Below, in pieces: positions 1 to 6,723 of a stretch of 9,973 bases of DNA (position 1 is the first letter of the stretch; each line of letters begins with the position of its first letter). A program made the position numbers and the translations under genes. The DNA is from an uncultured Collinsella sp. Its GTDB lineage: Bacteria; Actinomycetota; Coriobacteriia; Coriobacteriales; Coriobacteriaceae. The notes under the pieces were generated by a model. It was not told the DNA's origin. It did not search any database and saw only the letters and a list, made by a program, of their open reading frames with translations. The stretch is from NCBI GenBank assembly GCA_902495955.1, contig CABUZE010000018.1, forward strand, positions 1 through 9,973, given 5' to 3'.

Positions 1-1845
1 GGCTGTGAGGGCTGGCAGCTGCACGACGCCGCTCTGTGGGAGCAGCTGCTTGCCGAGGCGCGCGAGCGCGAGGCGGCAGCACGCGAGCGCCAGGCACGCA
101 TCGTGGCCGTGGATGTTGACCCCGCCGCCCGCAAGACCGCTGAGCGCATGGTCAAGTGCGCCGGCTACAAGCGCTTTGTCGATTTTTGCGCCGCCAAGTC
201 CGCCACCGTGCTGGACCATGCGGGCGCCGTCGCCGGTGCCGCCGTGGTCGCAGATACGACCGAGACACCGCTTTCGCTCATGCATGACACCATGACGCTC
301 ATCGGTGAACTGCGCCGCGCGCCCGAGCTTGACGCGGCGCCGGTCGCCGCGCTCACCCGCGACGGATTGCTGGCCCGCGCGCTCCACGCCGAGCCCGAGC
401 ACTCGATTGCCGTCATGCCCAATAACGAGGAGGCGACCGTCGAAGTCTGGCCCTCGCTCGACCATGCCGCCGCAGCGTTTGAGGCTGCGGCCAGTGCGGA
501 TACCGAGGCCGAAATTGCGGGTGCCAACGAAGTCAACGACAACGCCGCCGGCACCCCCATGCCCGAGCCTGCCGCCACGCTCGACCTGGGCGACGGCAAG
601 CCGCTGCCCGTGCTCATCCCGGAGTCCGAGCAGTTCGCCAACCGCCTGCGCAAGAATGCCCGTCTGCGCCGCAAGTGGGCCAAGCGCGAGGGCGTGAGCT
701 GCTACCGCGTCTACGATGCCGACCTGCCCGATTACTCCGCCGCCATCGATCTGTACGAGGGCTGCCCGCAGACGCCGGGCCGCTGGCTCGTCATCGCCGA
801 ATACGCCGCGCCCAAGACCATCGACCCCGCGCTTGCCCAGGCCCGCATGCTCGACATCTTGGCCATCGCACCGCGCATCCTTGATGTTCCGGCCGAGCAT
901 GTGCACGCCAAGGCCCGCATGCGTTCGCGCGGCGGCTCGCAGTACGGCAAGCAGGGCGCCGGCAAGGGCGCATCGGGCGAGCGCGCCAATATCGCACGCC
1001 GTCGTCTGCCGCTCATCGAAGAGGGCGGCCTCACCTTTGCCGTCAACTTTGACGACTATCTGGATGTGGGCATCTTCCTGGATCACCGCGTCACCCGCAA
1101 CCTAGTGCGCGAGCACGCCAAGCAGGCGCGCCGCTTCCTCAACCTGTTTGCCTACACCGGCACCGCTACCTGCTATGCGGCAGACGGCGGCGTCGAGGAA
1201 ACCGTGACGGTCGATCTTTCCAACACCTACCTGGACTGGGCCGAGCGCAATATGCGTCAGAACGGCTTTGTGGGGCCGCAGCATCACTTTGTGCGCGACG
1301 ACGTGCTCGCCTGGATTCGTGACCAGCGCCAGACGCGCAACCGCTGGGACCTGATCTTTGTCGACCCGCCCACGTTCTCGAACTCGTCCAAGATGGGCCG
1401 TCGCACCTGGGATGTTCAGCGCGACCATGTCGAGCTTTTGGCCGGCGTATCGCGCCTGCTCGCGCAGGGCGGCCATGCCATCTTTAGCTGCAACCTGCGC
1501 GGCTTCCGCCCCGAAACGCGCAAGCTCGCACGCGCGGGCGTGGTGCTGGAGGACATTACGGCACAGACCATCCCCGAGGACTTCGCGCGCAACCAGAAGG
1601 TGCACCATTGCTATATCGTGCGCCGCCTGCCCATCGAGGACGCCATGGCCGAGGTCGGCTTTAGCGCCGAGGAGATTGCAGAGCGAACCGAGGAGCTGCG
1701 CAGCCCCGAAGCCCGCAAGCCCCGTGCGGCAGTACCCGCGCACGCGCAGGCCGGCAACGGCAAGTTGAACTTTGCCGGCAAACCCTCTCCTGCCGGCAAG
1801 CCCAAAAAGAAGAAGTTCTACGCCAGCAAGCCCAAGGGCAAATAA
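1..1845 (+). CDS. rlmKL: Bifunctional 23S rRNA methyltransferase RlmK/RlmL-like, 5'-truncated by the window
   Basis: The reading frame is open from base 1 and ends at TAA 1843-1845, giving 614 visible residues; the start and presumably the THUMP domain lie upstream. E. coli RlmKL makes m2G2445 (RlmL half) and m7G2069 (RlmK half) in 23S rRNA. Residues 1-60 match the middle of the RlmL methyltransferase domain (GWQLHDAALW, then AVDVDP, the acidic SAM-binding strand). Residues 213-222 (QFANRLRKNA) begin the RlmK half, with YRVYDADLPDY, FLDHR, the SAM motif FLNLFAYTGTAT at 379-390, the catalytic-type DPPTFSNS at 455-462 and DFARNQKVHHCYIV near 527-540. Odd features: the expected N-P-P-Y of the RlmL domain is D-T-T-E at residues 85-88; an Ala/Glu-rich linker spans about 154-199; a roughly 70-residue tail ends in a Lys-rich stretch absent from E. 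coli RlmKL as I remember it. An internal GTG at 103 is not the real start. Family assignment is firm; activity of the RlmL half is doubtful. Confidence 0.93.
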   Translation, partial: GCEGWQLHDAALWEQLLAEAREREAAARERQARIVAVDVDPAARKTAERMVKCAGYKRFVDFCAAKSATVLDHAGAVAGAAVVADTTETPLSLMHDTMTLIGELRRAPELDAAPVAALTRDGLLARALHAEPEHSIAVMPNNEEATVEVWPSLDHAAAAFEAAASADTEAEIAGANEVNDNAAGTPMPEPAATLDLGDGKPLPVLIPESEQFANRLRKNARLRRKWAKREGVSCYRVYDADLPDYSAAIDLYEGCPQTPGRWLVIAEYAAPKTIDPALAQARMLDILAIAPRILDVPAEHVHAKARMRSRGGSQYGKQGAGKGASGERANIARRRLPLIEEGGLTFAVNFDDYLDVGIFLDHRVTRNLVREHAKQARRFLNLFAYTGTATCYAADGGVEETVTVDLSNTYLDWAERNMRQNGFVGPQHHFVRDDVLAWIRDQRQTRNRWDLIFVDPPTFSNSSKMGRRTWDVQRDHVELLAGVSRLLAQGGHAIFSCNLRGFRPETRKLARAGVVLEDITAQTIPEDFARNQKVHHCYIVRRLPIEDAMAEVGFSAEEIAERTEELRSPEARKPRAAVPAHAQAGNGKLNFAGKPSPAGKPKKKKFYASKPKGK

Positions 1846-1848
1846 CAA

Positions 1849-1915
1849 AGTTGCGGTGGAATAGTTCCTAAAAATGCCTGGCAAAGGCCTAAACAGGAAC
1901 TATTTCACCGCAACT
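1849..1915 (+). repeat. 67-nt imperfect palindrome between convergent genes, possible terminator or REP-like element
   Basis: Arms 1849-1869 and 1895-1915 pair over 21 bp with a single non-Watson-Crick position (1859 G opposite 1905 T). An inner 4-bp stem, gcct 1876-1879 with aggc 1885-1888, is on the same axis and has a 5-nt loop. The lone exception is a G-U pair in plus-strand RNA but a C-A mismatch in minus-strand RNA, so the fold is better behind the methyltransferase gene, whose stop ends 3 nt before the arm. There is no T-tract on either side, so it is not a canonical intrinsic terminator. It could stabilise the 3' end, end both convergent transcripts, or be a dispersed palindromic repeat. 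Confidence 0.75.
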
Positions 1916-1939
1916 CATATTGGGATGGTGGTTGGCGAT

Positions 1940-2653
1940 CTAACCTTGGGTGACCAATCGGTAACCGATGCCCACGTGCGTTTGGATATAGCGCGGGTGC
2001 GCGGGGTCGGACTCGATCTTCTTACGCAACGTGCCCATAAAGACGCGCAGGCTCGCCAGGTCGCTCTTGGTTGCCGTGCCCCAAATCTCGTGCAGGATAG
2101 ACTGGTGCGTCAGCACCTTGTCGGCGTTATGCGCCAGCAGGCATAGCAGTTTGTACTCGATCGGCGTCAGATGCAGCTCCTCGCCATCCATCGTGGCGAT
2201 GCCGGCATCAAAATCGATATGCAGCTCACCGGTATCGAACGAGCCCTCGGACGCACCCATGCCAATCTGCGCATACGAAAGGCGCCTGAGCGTCGTGCGA
2301 ATGCGCGCGAGTAGCTCTTCGACCGAAAACGGCTTGGTCAGGTAGTCGTCGGCACCGGCATCGAGCGCGCGAATCTTGTCCGCGTCCTCGCTGCGCGCCG
2401 AGACCACAATGATCGGCATGCCCGACCATGCGCGCACCGACTCCACCACCTTGACGCCGTCCATATCGGGCAGACCAAGATCGAGCAGCACAATGCTCGG
2501 TGCCTGCGATGAGGCGGCGGCGATGGCGGCATGGGCGGTCTCCACGGCCATATGACGCAAGCCGTGCGCCTCGAGCGCGGCAACGATTAAGTTGCGAACG
2601 GCGGGGTCGTCCTCAACGACCAAGATGAGCGGTTTTACGGCAGAGTTCGGCAC
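1940..2653 (-). CDS. kdpE: KdpE-like OmpR-family response regulator
   Basis: This 237-residue protein has a receiver domain (about 8-122) and a winged-helix DNA-binding domain (about 140-235). Receiver residues visible are the acidic pocket E14-D15-D16, phospho-acceptor D58 in LLDLGLPDMDG, S95 in VVSARSED and K107 in DYLTKPF. The stretch SARSEDADKIRALDAGADDYLTKPF is very close to E. coli KdpE as I remember it. The C-terminal half has the OmpR-type pattern LTPIEYKLL and the recognition-helix region SLRVFMGTLRKKIE, ending in GIGYRL. I chose the GTG at 2651-2653 because an AAGGAG lies 7 nt upstream; the frame stays open further upstream only inside the kinase gene. It starts 4 nt after the kinase stop, so the two are almost certainly co-transcribed and translationally coupled. 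Expected role: phosphorylated by the neighbouring kinase to control potassium-uptake genes. Its targets are not shown by the sequence; kup is the nearest candidate. Confidence 0.93.
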   Translation of the reverse strand: MPNSAVKPLILVVEDDPAVRNLIVAALEAHGLRHMAVETAHAAIAAASSQAPSIVLLDLGLPDMDGVKVVESVRAWSGMPIIVVSARSEDADKIRALDAGADDYLTKPFSVEELLARIRTTLRRLSYAQIGMGASEGSFDTGELHIDFDAGIATMDGEELHLTPIEYKLLCLLAHNADKVLTHQSILHEIWGTATKSDLASLRVFMGTLRKKIESDPAHPRYIQTHVGIGYRLVTQG

Positions 2654-2657
2654 AGCG

Positions 2658-4283
2658 CTACTCCTTATCAAACGAAACGTCGGCGACGGGAAGCTCAATC
2701 GTAAAGACCGAGCCGTGCGGGTCCGCCGCGGCAACCTCTATGCTACCGCCATGCGCCAGCGCAATGGAGCGGCAGAGCGAAAGACCTAGGCCCACGCTGC
2801 GATGGCTGTCGGCAAGACCGTGGTTGGCGGTGTAGAACGACTCAAAGATTCGCTCGCGGTCCTCGGGCGCAATGCCCGGGCCGTCATCGGCCACCGAGCA
2901 CGCCACGCGTCCATCGTCGACGCCAATCGAGATCACGATATGCGAGCCTGCGGGCGTATACGTGATGGCGTTGTTCACCAGATTGACCACCAGCTGCACC
3001 ATCAGACGCGCATCGACGTTGACGAGCGCCGGCTCGTCGCACGGCACCACCTTAAGATCGTGCTCACGCACGGCCGGACTTACGTGGCGCAGCGCCTCCT
3101 CGACGATATCGTCCATGAGCTCGAGCGTAGTCGACAGATGCATGCCGCCGCCCTCGAGCTTGGTGATGGCGAGCAGGTTCTCGACAGTGGCGTTGAGCCA
3201 CAGTGCATCCGAGCGAATGGATAGAAGCAGGCCGCGGCGCGTCTGGGCATCGAGCACCGCGGTGCCGGTCGAGCCCTGGTCGAGCAGCACGTCGGCATTG
3301 CCCGAAATACTGGTGAGCGGCGTGCGCAAATCGTGCGAGATGGAGCGCAGCAGGTTGGCGCGCAGCTGCTCGTTTTTGGCGAGCACCGCCGCCTCCTCGC
3401 GGGCTTCCATGGCGCGGGCGCGATCGAGCGCCAGCTCGCCTTCGCTCACGATGGCATCGGCAAGTGTCCGTTCCTCGTGTGTTAGCACATCGGGCTCGGC
3501 AACGATAGCCAGCACGCCCACCACCGAGGCGGGGTCGTCCGAGCGCACGAAGCCGTCGCCCGTGCGAACCGTCAGGTAGATGCCATAGAACGCCGATCCG
3601 CCAAACGTGGCGTCAAGCGGCGTTCCCACATAGGCGGACGCCGAGAGCCGCGGCGGCATCTGCGGCGCCAGCTCGTGCACCGGGGCGGCATCGCCCACGG
3701 CTGTGTACGTCGCACGCGGCAACAGGTCATCGCCCTCGGCGTCGGCGCTGTACCACACAACCGGACAGCCCGAAAGACGCGCCAGCTGCGTGGCCATGGC
3801 GTGAACGATCTGATGCTGATCGGCGCACCGCTGCAGCATGCGGTTGGTCTCGAGCACCATATGCGTGCGGCGGTCGCTGGCGGCAGCCTGTGCCAAGGCG
3901 CGGCGCAGGGCCAACGCAATCGAGCTCGACACAAGCGAAACCACGAACATGATGAAGAACATGCCGGGATAGCCGCGGTCGATAAGCGACAGCGAGTAGC
4001 GCGGGTCGACAAACAAAAAGTTGTAGAGCGCCACGGCGGCAGCCGAGCTCAGCAAGCAATACAGGCGACTCCAGGTAAAGAATGCGCACAACTGAACGGC
4101 GAACACATAGACGATCATGATGCTCGGCGCGAGACCCGGATGGTCGAGCAGCGCGCCCACAATCGTCGCCGCGACCAGCAGCCCCGCCGATACGCAGGCG
4201 TCATACAGAGGAGTGCGGCGCGTCAGCGTCGTGCGCCGCCACCAAAAGCTATCGGCAATATCGCCGTCCGTACGGACGTCCAT
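2658..4283 (-). CDS. kdpD: Short KdpD-like membrane sensor histidine kinase (DUF4118, no N-terminal KdpD/USP domains)
   Basis: The 541-residue protein begins with about 25 cytoplasmic residues, then a compact bundle of about four helices (about 27-128) resembling the KdpD membrane domain (DUF4118), including YNFLFVDPRYSL at 87-98. A GAF-like region follows (about 135-285), then a HisKA dimerisation domain with the phospho-acceptor H317 in SISHDLRTPL. The ATPase domain has the N box at 431-442 (NLVNNAITY), DDGPGIA at 466-472 and VGLGLSL at 497-503, so all kinase motifs are intact. E. coli KdpD is near 890 residues; this one lacks the N-terminal ~400 that carry the KdpD domain and universal-stress-protein domain. 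No matching coding sequence lies upstream, only a terminator, so this is a naturally short form. The ATG at 4281-4283 has an AGGGG about 10 nt upstream. It precedes and is coupled to the KdpE-like regulator. Potassium or turgor sensing is inferred from family and from the adjacent kup. Confidence 0.9.
   Translation of the reverse strand: MDVRTDGDIADSFWWRRTTLTRRTPLYDACVSAGLLVAATIVGALLDHPGLAPSIMIVYVFAVQLCAFFTWSRLYCLLSSAAAVALYNFLFVDPRYSLSLIDRGYPGMFFIMFVVSLVSSSIALALRRALAQAAASDRRTHMVLETNRMLQRCADQHQIVHAMATQLARLSGCPVVWYSADAEGDDLLPRATYTAVGDAAPVHELAPQMPPRLSASAYVGTPLDATFGGSAFYGIYLTVRTGDGFVRSDDPASVVGVLAIVAEPDVLTHEERTLADAIVSEGELALDRARAMEAREEAAVLAKNEQLRANLLRSISHDLRTPLTSISGNADVLLDQGSTGTAVLDAQTRRGLLLSIRSDALWLNATVENLLAITKLEGGGMHLSTTLELMDDIVEEALRHVSPAVREHDLKVVPCDEPALVNVDARLMVQLVVNLVNNAITYTPAGSHIVISIGVDDGRVACSVADDGPGIAPEDRERIFESFYTANHGLADSHRSVGLGLSLCRSIALAHGGSIEVAAADPHGSVFTIELPVADVSFDKE
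2661..2666 (-). promoter_or_regulatory. Ribosome binding site of the response regulator, inside the kinase gene's last codons
   Basis: The minus strand reads AAGGAG, which also encodes the kinase's final Lys-Glu, followed by the kinase stop TAG and then GTG at a 7-nt spacing. This decides the GTG start of the regulator and implies coupled translation. Confidence 0.8.
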
Positions 4284-4300
4284 CAGCGTCCCGCCCCTCT

Positions 4301-4350
4301 CTCAAAAACAAAAACCACCACAAAGGGGACAGGCACCTTTGTGGTGGTTT
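4301..4350 (-). terminator. Strong intrinsic terminator in the leader of the KdpD-like gene
   Basis: On the minus strand, arm 4350-4336 pairs perfectly with arm 4326-4312 over 15 bp around a 9-nt loop. It is followed at once by a T-rich tract (4311-4304, TT G TTTTT, continuing three Ts of the arm). This is the textbook intrinsic layout. It lies 46 nt after the stop of the small membrane protein gene and its T-tract ends about 20 nt before the kinase ATG at 4283. That leaves no room for a promoter between terminator and kinase. The core ACAAAGG...CCTTTGT also resembles the palindrome at 6813-6845. Confidence 0.8.
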
Positions 4351-4366
4351 CCCCTTGTGGCGGTTC
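4336..4366 (-). repeat. Tandem duplicated 5' arm of the terminator (two 15-nt copies)
   Basis: Plus-strand 4336-4350 and 4352-4366 are direct repeats matching at 12 of 15 positions, separated by one base. All three differences are T to C. In minus-strand RNA these are A to G changes, so the outer copy can still pair along its full 15 nt with the same 3' arm (4326-4312) using three G-U pairs. Two mutually exclusive stems are therefore possible. Confidence 0.7.
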
Positions 4367-4396
4367 CAAGTGTATAGCCTTTGCAACCTGCGGTCG

Positions 4397-4591
4397 TTAG
4401 ACAAACAGCACGTGCGCGAGCAGTGCGCACACGCACGCCGCGACAAACAGCGTCACCACGATCGAGATCACGTGATCGGCCATGTCCATGTTGGCCCGAT
4501 TCGTAAAGAACCGATCTTCGGCGGCGTCGACGCGCGCCTCACGCACCAGCTCGGTCGCAAGATCGCAACCGTCAAGCACCTTTGCATCCAT
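4397..4591 (-). CDS. Small single-helix membrane protein between kup and the KdpD-like kinase, function unknown
   Basis: The ORF encodes 64 residues: a charged N-terminal half (about 1-39, net acidic) and one long hydrophobic helix at about 41-64 that runs to the C-terminus, so it looks tail-anchored with a cytoplasmic N-terminus. Cysteines are at 9, 53 and 55. I chose the ATG at 4589-4591 because GGGAGGAAACC directly precedes it; a longer frame starting at 4621 has no such site. It begins 69 nt after the kup stop and is followed by the terminator at 4301-4350, so it is probably the last gene of a kup transcript. I do not recognise a family. By position it could be a small regulatory partner of Kup or of the sensor kinase, loosely analogous to KdpF (about 29 residues) but unlike it in sequence and length. 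That role is inference only. Confidence 0.7.
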   Translation of the reverse strand: MDAKVLDGCDLATELVREARVDAAEDRFFTNRANMDMADHVISIVVTLFVAACVCALLAHVLFV

Positions 4592-4596
4592 GGTTT

Positions 4597-4601
4597 CCTC
4601 C
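4597..4601 (-). promoter_or_regulatory. Ribosome binding site fixing the start of the small membrane protein
   Basis: The minus strand reads GGAGG with a 5-nt spacer to ATG. The surrounding 11-nt GGGAGGAAACC is identical to that before kup. It decides the 64-residue reading over a 74-residue one. Confidence 0.75.
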
Positions 4602-4660
4602 CCGGACTCAATCCCCGTCAATACAAACCCGCCCGTTCGCAGACAAACCTCGAGCGTCGA

Positions 4661-6688
4661 CTACGGCCGCTCATTGGGGGCCAGGCGCTGCATCTTGTTC
4701 ACGGCCTTGAACTTGGTGAACAGCGGCACGTACTCAAAGCTCACGTTGGAGTTCTCCAGGCCGTACCAACGCGCAGGCGTGCCGGCGGCGCGACGGATGA
4801 TGTACTTGAGCGTGATGGCCGTACGCTCGCTGGGCTCCACATCGCTTTCGGGCGCCAGAAGCTTACGGATCAGGACGAACTTGAACGTGCCGATGTTACC
4901 CGGATCCTTGTAGACCGAGTAGTCATGCGTCTGCGGCGGCAGCTCGCCGGTGGCAGCCAGGTCCTGAACAACCTGACGCAGGTAGGCATTGACGCGCTGG
5001 TTGATCTTGTAGCCCAGGTACAGATGCACGCGGAACACGTAGTCGGTGCCGAACGTCTCGACCGAATAGGCAAAGGTGTGCGGTTCGTCCATGGTCTCGA
5101 CATTCACAAACCACCAGGCGCGGGCGCGCTTGGGATGCTTGTCCAAGATCGAATAGACGATATCGCGGTCGATGTAGTCGGTATGGGTGTCCTTGGTCAG
5201 GTACACGACGTTGTCGCTCATGCGCTCGTAACGGTCGTCGTCGCGCAGGCGCTTGAGCTGCGGCAGGTAGCTGCGCAGCGGCAGCAGCGTAAACTGGCGC
5301 TGCTCGACCGCCGTGCCGTTGTACCAGCACACCATAATGCCCATGATTAGTGCAGCCATGAGGATGGTGAAGTAGCCGCCGTGGAAGAACTTGGTGAGCG
5401 AGCTCACGAAGAAGAAGCCTTCGAGCAAAAGGAAGAAGGCCGCGAAGATCCACGGAGCAACCTTGAGCTTGCGCTCCTCGTGCAGGTAGAAGAAGAGCAG
5501 CAGCGTGGTGCACATCATAGTCAGCGTAATGGCCAGGCCGTAGGCGGCTTCCATATGTGCCGAGTTCTGGAACAGCAGCACCACGATGACGCAGCCCACG
5601 AGCATGACGTTGTTGACCATGGGGATGTAGAGCTGGCCTTTGGTCTCGGCAGGATAGAAGACCTGCATGTGCGGCATGAGGTCCAGGCGGCTGGCCTCGG
5701 ACACCAGCGAGAATGCGCCGGTGATGAGCGCCTGCGAGGCAATGATGGCCGCGACGGTGGAAAGGCCGACGGCAAACGGGCGCAGGCCCGGGGCGAGCAT
5801 CTGGTAGAACGGGTTGAGGTCGGCAATGCCCATGAGCTCGGGGTTGGCAGCGTTGTTCATAAGCCAAGCGCCCTGGCCCATATAGGAAAGCAGCAGGCAG
5901 CACTTAACGAACGGCCAGGTAGCGTAGATGTTGCCGCGGCCGACGTGGCCCATGTCGGAGTAGAGCGCCTCGGCACCGGTGGTGGCGAGGAAGCAGCTGC
6001 CCAGAATCATGATGCCCGCGTGGTTGTTGGGGCTCAACAAAAAGGCGATGCCGCGCACCGGGTTGAGGCACAGCAGCACGGCGGGGTGCTGGAAGACAAA
6101 GAACAGACCCGTGCCGCCCAGGAACAGGAACCACAGCGTCATGATGGGGCCAAAGGCGTGACCGATCTTGGCCGTACCGATACGTTGCACCAAGAAGAGC
6201 ACGATGATGATGGCGAGCGTAATGGCGACGACGCGGCCCTGGTCATCGCCCAGCACGGCATGGACCGCCGGGATGGTGCGCAGGCCCTCGATGGCCGTGG
6301 TAACGGTAACGGCCGGCGTCAGGATGCCGTCGGCGAGCAGCGCGGCGCCACCCAGCATGGCGGGGATGATAAGCCACTTGCCACAGCGCTTGACCAGGCT
6401 GTACAGGGCAAAGATGCCGCCCTCACCATGGTTATCGGCGCGCAGCGAGATGAGCACATACTTGATGGTGGTCAGCAGCGTGACCGTCCACACGACAAGG
6501 GAGAGTGCGCCAAGCACGAACTCCTCCGTCACGCTTCCGATGCCGCCGTTGCCGGCAACGAGCGCCTTGGTTACATACATAGGGCTGGTGCCGATATCGC
6601 CGTACACCACGCCCAGCGTGACGAGCATCGCCGAGATGCTCACAGGAATCGCAGCGTGCGAGGCTGCCTCCTTGGCCTTTTGTTCCAT
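4661..6688 (-). CDS. kup: Kup-family low-affinity potassium transporter
   Basis: The 675-residue protein has about 12 hydrophobic helices in residues 15-460, then a soluble C-terminal region of about 215 residues. This is the Kup/HAK/KUP architecture (E. coli Kup is 622). The signature GDIGTSPMY is at 30-38, DGILTPAVTV at 120-129 and TGAEALYSDMGH at 237-248. D31, D120 and E240 fall where the family keeps acidic residues needed for potassium/proton symport (D23, E116 and E229 in E. coli, from memory). Function: potassium uptake across the cytoplasmic membrane driven by the proton gradient, useful at low pH or when ATP-driven pumps are absent. I chose the ATG at 6686-6688, with GGAGG 10 nt upstream. 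An in-frame TTG at 6706 abuts that GGAGG and is less likely. The small membrane protein and the KdpDE-like pair follow on the same strand, suggesting a potassium homeostasis locus. The stop is TAG at 4661-4663. Confidence 0.95.
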   Translation of the reverse strand: MEQKAKEAASHAAIPVSISAMLVTLGVVYGDIGTSPMYVTKALVAGNGGIGSVTEEFVLGALSLVVWTVTLLTTIKYVLISLRADNHGEGGIFALYSLVKRCGKWLIIPAMLGGAALLADGILTPAVTVTTAIEGLRTIPAVHAVLGDDQGRVVAITLAIIIVLFLVQRIGTAKIGHAFGPIMTLWFLFLGGTGLFFVFQHPAVLLCLNPVRGIAFLLSPNNHAGIMILGSCFLATTGAEALYSDMGHVGRGNIYATWPFVKCCLLLSYMGQGAWLMNNAANPELMGIADLNPFYQMLAPGLRPFAVGLSTVAAIIASQALITGAFSLVSEASRLDLMPHMQVFYPAETKGQLYIPMVNNVMLVGCVIVVLLFQNSAHMEAAYGLAITLTMMCTTLLLFFYLHEERKLKVAPWIFAAFFLLLEGFFFVSSLTKFFHGGYFTILMAALIMGIMVCWYNGTAVEQRQFTLLPLRSYLPQLKRLRDDDRYERMSDNVVYLTKDTHTDYIDRDIVYSILDKHPKRARAWWFVNVETMDEPHTFAYSVETFGTDYVFRVHLYLGYKINQRVNAYLRQVVQDLAATGELPPQTHDYSVYKDPGNIGTFKFVLIRKLLAPESDVEPSERTAITLKYIIRRAAGTPARWYGLENSNVSFEYVPLFTKFKAVNKMQRLAPNERP

Positions 6689-6723
6689 AAGCCGGTTTCC
6701 TCCCAACTTTAATGTTCGAACGA

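Noticed and set aside
103..105. GTG as the start of the methyltransferase
   Set aside because: The frame is open upstream to base 1, and the upstream residues align with RlmL (GWQLHDAALW), so this is an internal valine.
1102..1884. 260-codon open frame on the minus strand opposite the methyltransferase gene
   Set aside because: It overlaps conserved RlmK motifs on the other strand and shows no domain or ribosome binding site; it is a high-GC shadow.
2654..2734. Longer N-terminus of the response regulator starting at 2734
   Set aside because: It would lie wholly inside the kinase coding region, adds a basic stretch absent from KdpE proteins, and lacks a ribosome binding site, whereas GTG 2653 has a well placed AAGGAG.
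5381..6712. 443-codon open frame on the plus strand opposite kup
   Set aside because: The minus-strand frame encodes an unmistakable Kup transporter. The opposite frame is rich in His, Gln, Asp and Arg with no fold or motif, as expected for the mirror of a high-GC gene.
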